Assembly: GCA_029979005.1 (NCBI GenBank)
Contig: JAPOIJ010000020.1
Location: 1-43,070 of the forward strand
DNA: 43,070 bases
Direction of reading: 5' to 3'
DNA from: Planctomycetota bacterium
GTDB taxonomy: Bacteria; Planctomycetota; Planctomycetia; Pirellulales; Pirellulaceae
Shown here: positions 43,065 to 43,070 of the stretch, piece after piece
Numbering within the stretch: position 1 is the first letter of the stretch
Layout of the letters: each line of letters starts with the position of its first letter
Made by a program: the position numbers and the translations under genes
The notes under the pieces: model-generated
What the model was told of the DNA's origin: nothing
What the model saw: the letters and a program-made list of their open reading frames with translations, nothing else
Databases searched by the model: none

Positions 43065-43070
43065 GGTACG

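Overview
The window reads as a chromosomal segment of a planctomycete, most likely order Pirellulales (Rhodopirellula/Blastopirellula-like). The clues are a Tat-exported Gfo/Idh/MocA oxidoreductase behind a DoxX membrane protein, a proline-rich BBP7-type outer-membrane barrel protein, a DUF11-repeat secreted protein, a Ser/Thr kinase with an N-terminal Cys ribbon and C-terminal RDD membrane domain, an FHA-GAF-PP2C phosphatase, frequent GTG/TTG starts, loose packing with long intergenic gaps, and moderate GC (roughly half). No rRNA, tRNA, CRISPR array or insertion sequence was recognised.

Layout. 1-3400 (minus strand): a promoter, a DoxX-like membrane protein that apparently starts at CTG, and a translationally coupled Tat-signal oxidoreductase, closed by a terminator. 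3581-7192 (minus): two tandem, related membrane-anchored TPR proteins. 7747-10469 (plus): a secreted proline-rich/Cys-rich/beta-barrel protein with a strong terminator. 10553-15918: a VOC protein (plus), then on the minus strand a ThiF/MoeB-type E1 enzyme, a short UvrA-family ATPase and a YhdH/AcuI-type oxidoreductase. 16199-22574 (plus): kinase-RDD, small cupin, DUF11 protein, exported aldose epimerase. 23013-26269 (plus): Xaa-Pro peptidase, accB and accC, which starts fatty-acid synthesis. 26738-28130: PPi-type phosphofructokinase with a terminator. 28191-32341: an XRE-cupin regulator divergent from tdh-kbl-ltaE, which converts threonine to glycine by two routes.

32584-37421 is a partial flagellar region: flhA, a FliA-family sigma factor and a FlgM-like anti-sigma factor. 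Long, hairpin-rich, apparently non-coding stretches separate them, and a probable 65-residue small protein lies between fliA and flgM. 37927-43070: FHA-GAF-PP2C phosphatase, a GH10-like protein whose catalytic residues look lost, and a transglutaminase-like/TPR protein that runs off the window edge and whose expected catalytic Cys is Tyr.

Nothing here is a textbook defence or mobile system. The most unusual items are the probable CTG start of the DoxX protein, the GH10-like and transglutaminase-like probable pseudoenzymes lying tail to tail, the compact threonine-to-glycine cluster with its own regulator, the structured leader of fliA, the small ORF at 36051-36248, and a hairpin-containing intergenic block at 26270-26716.
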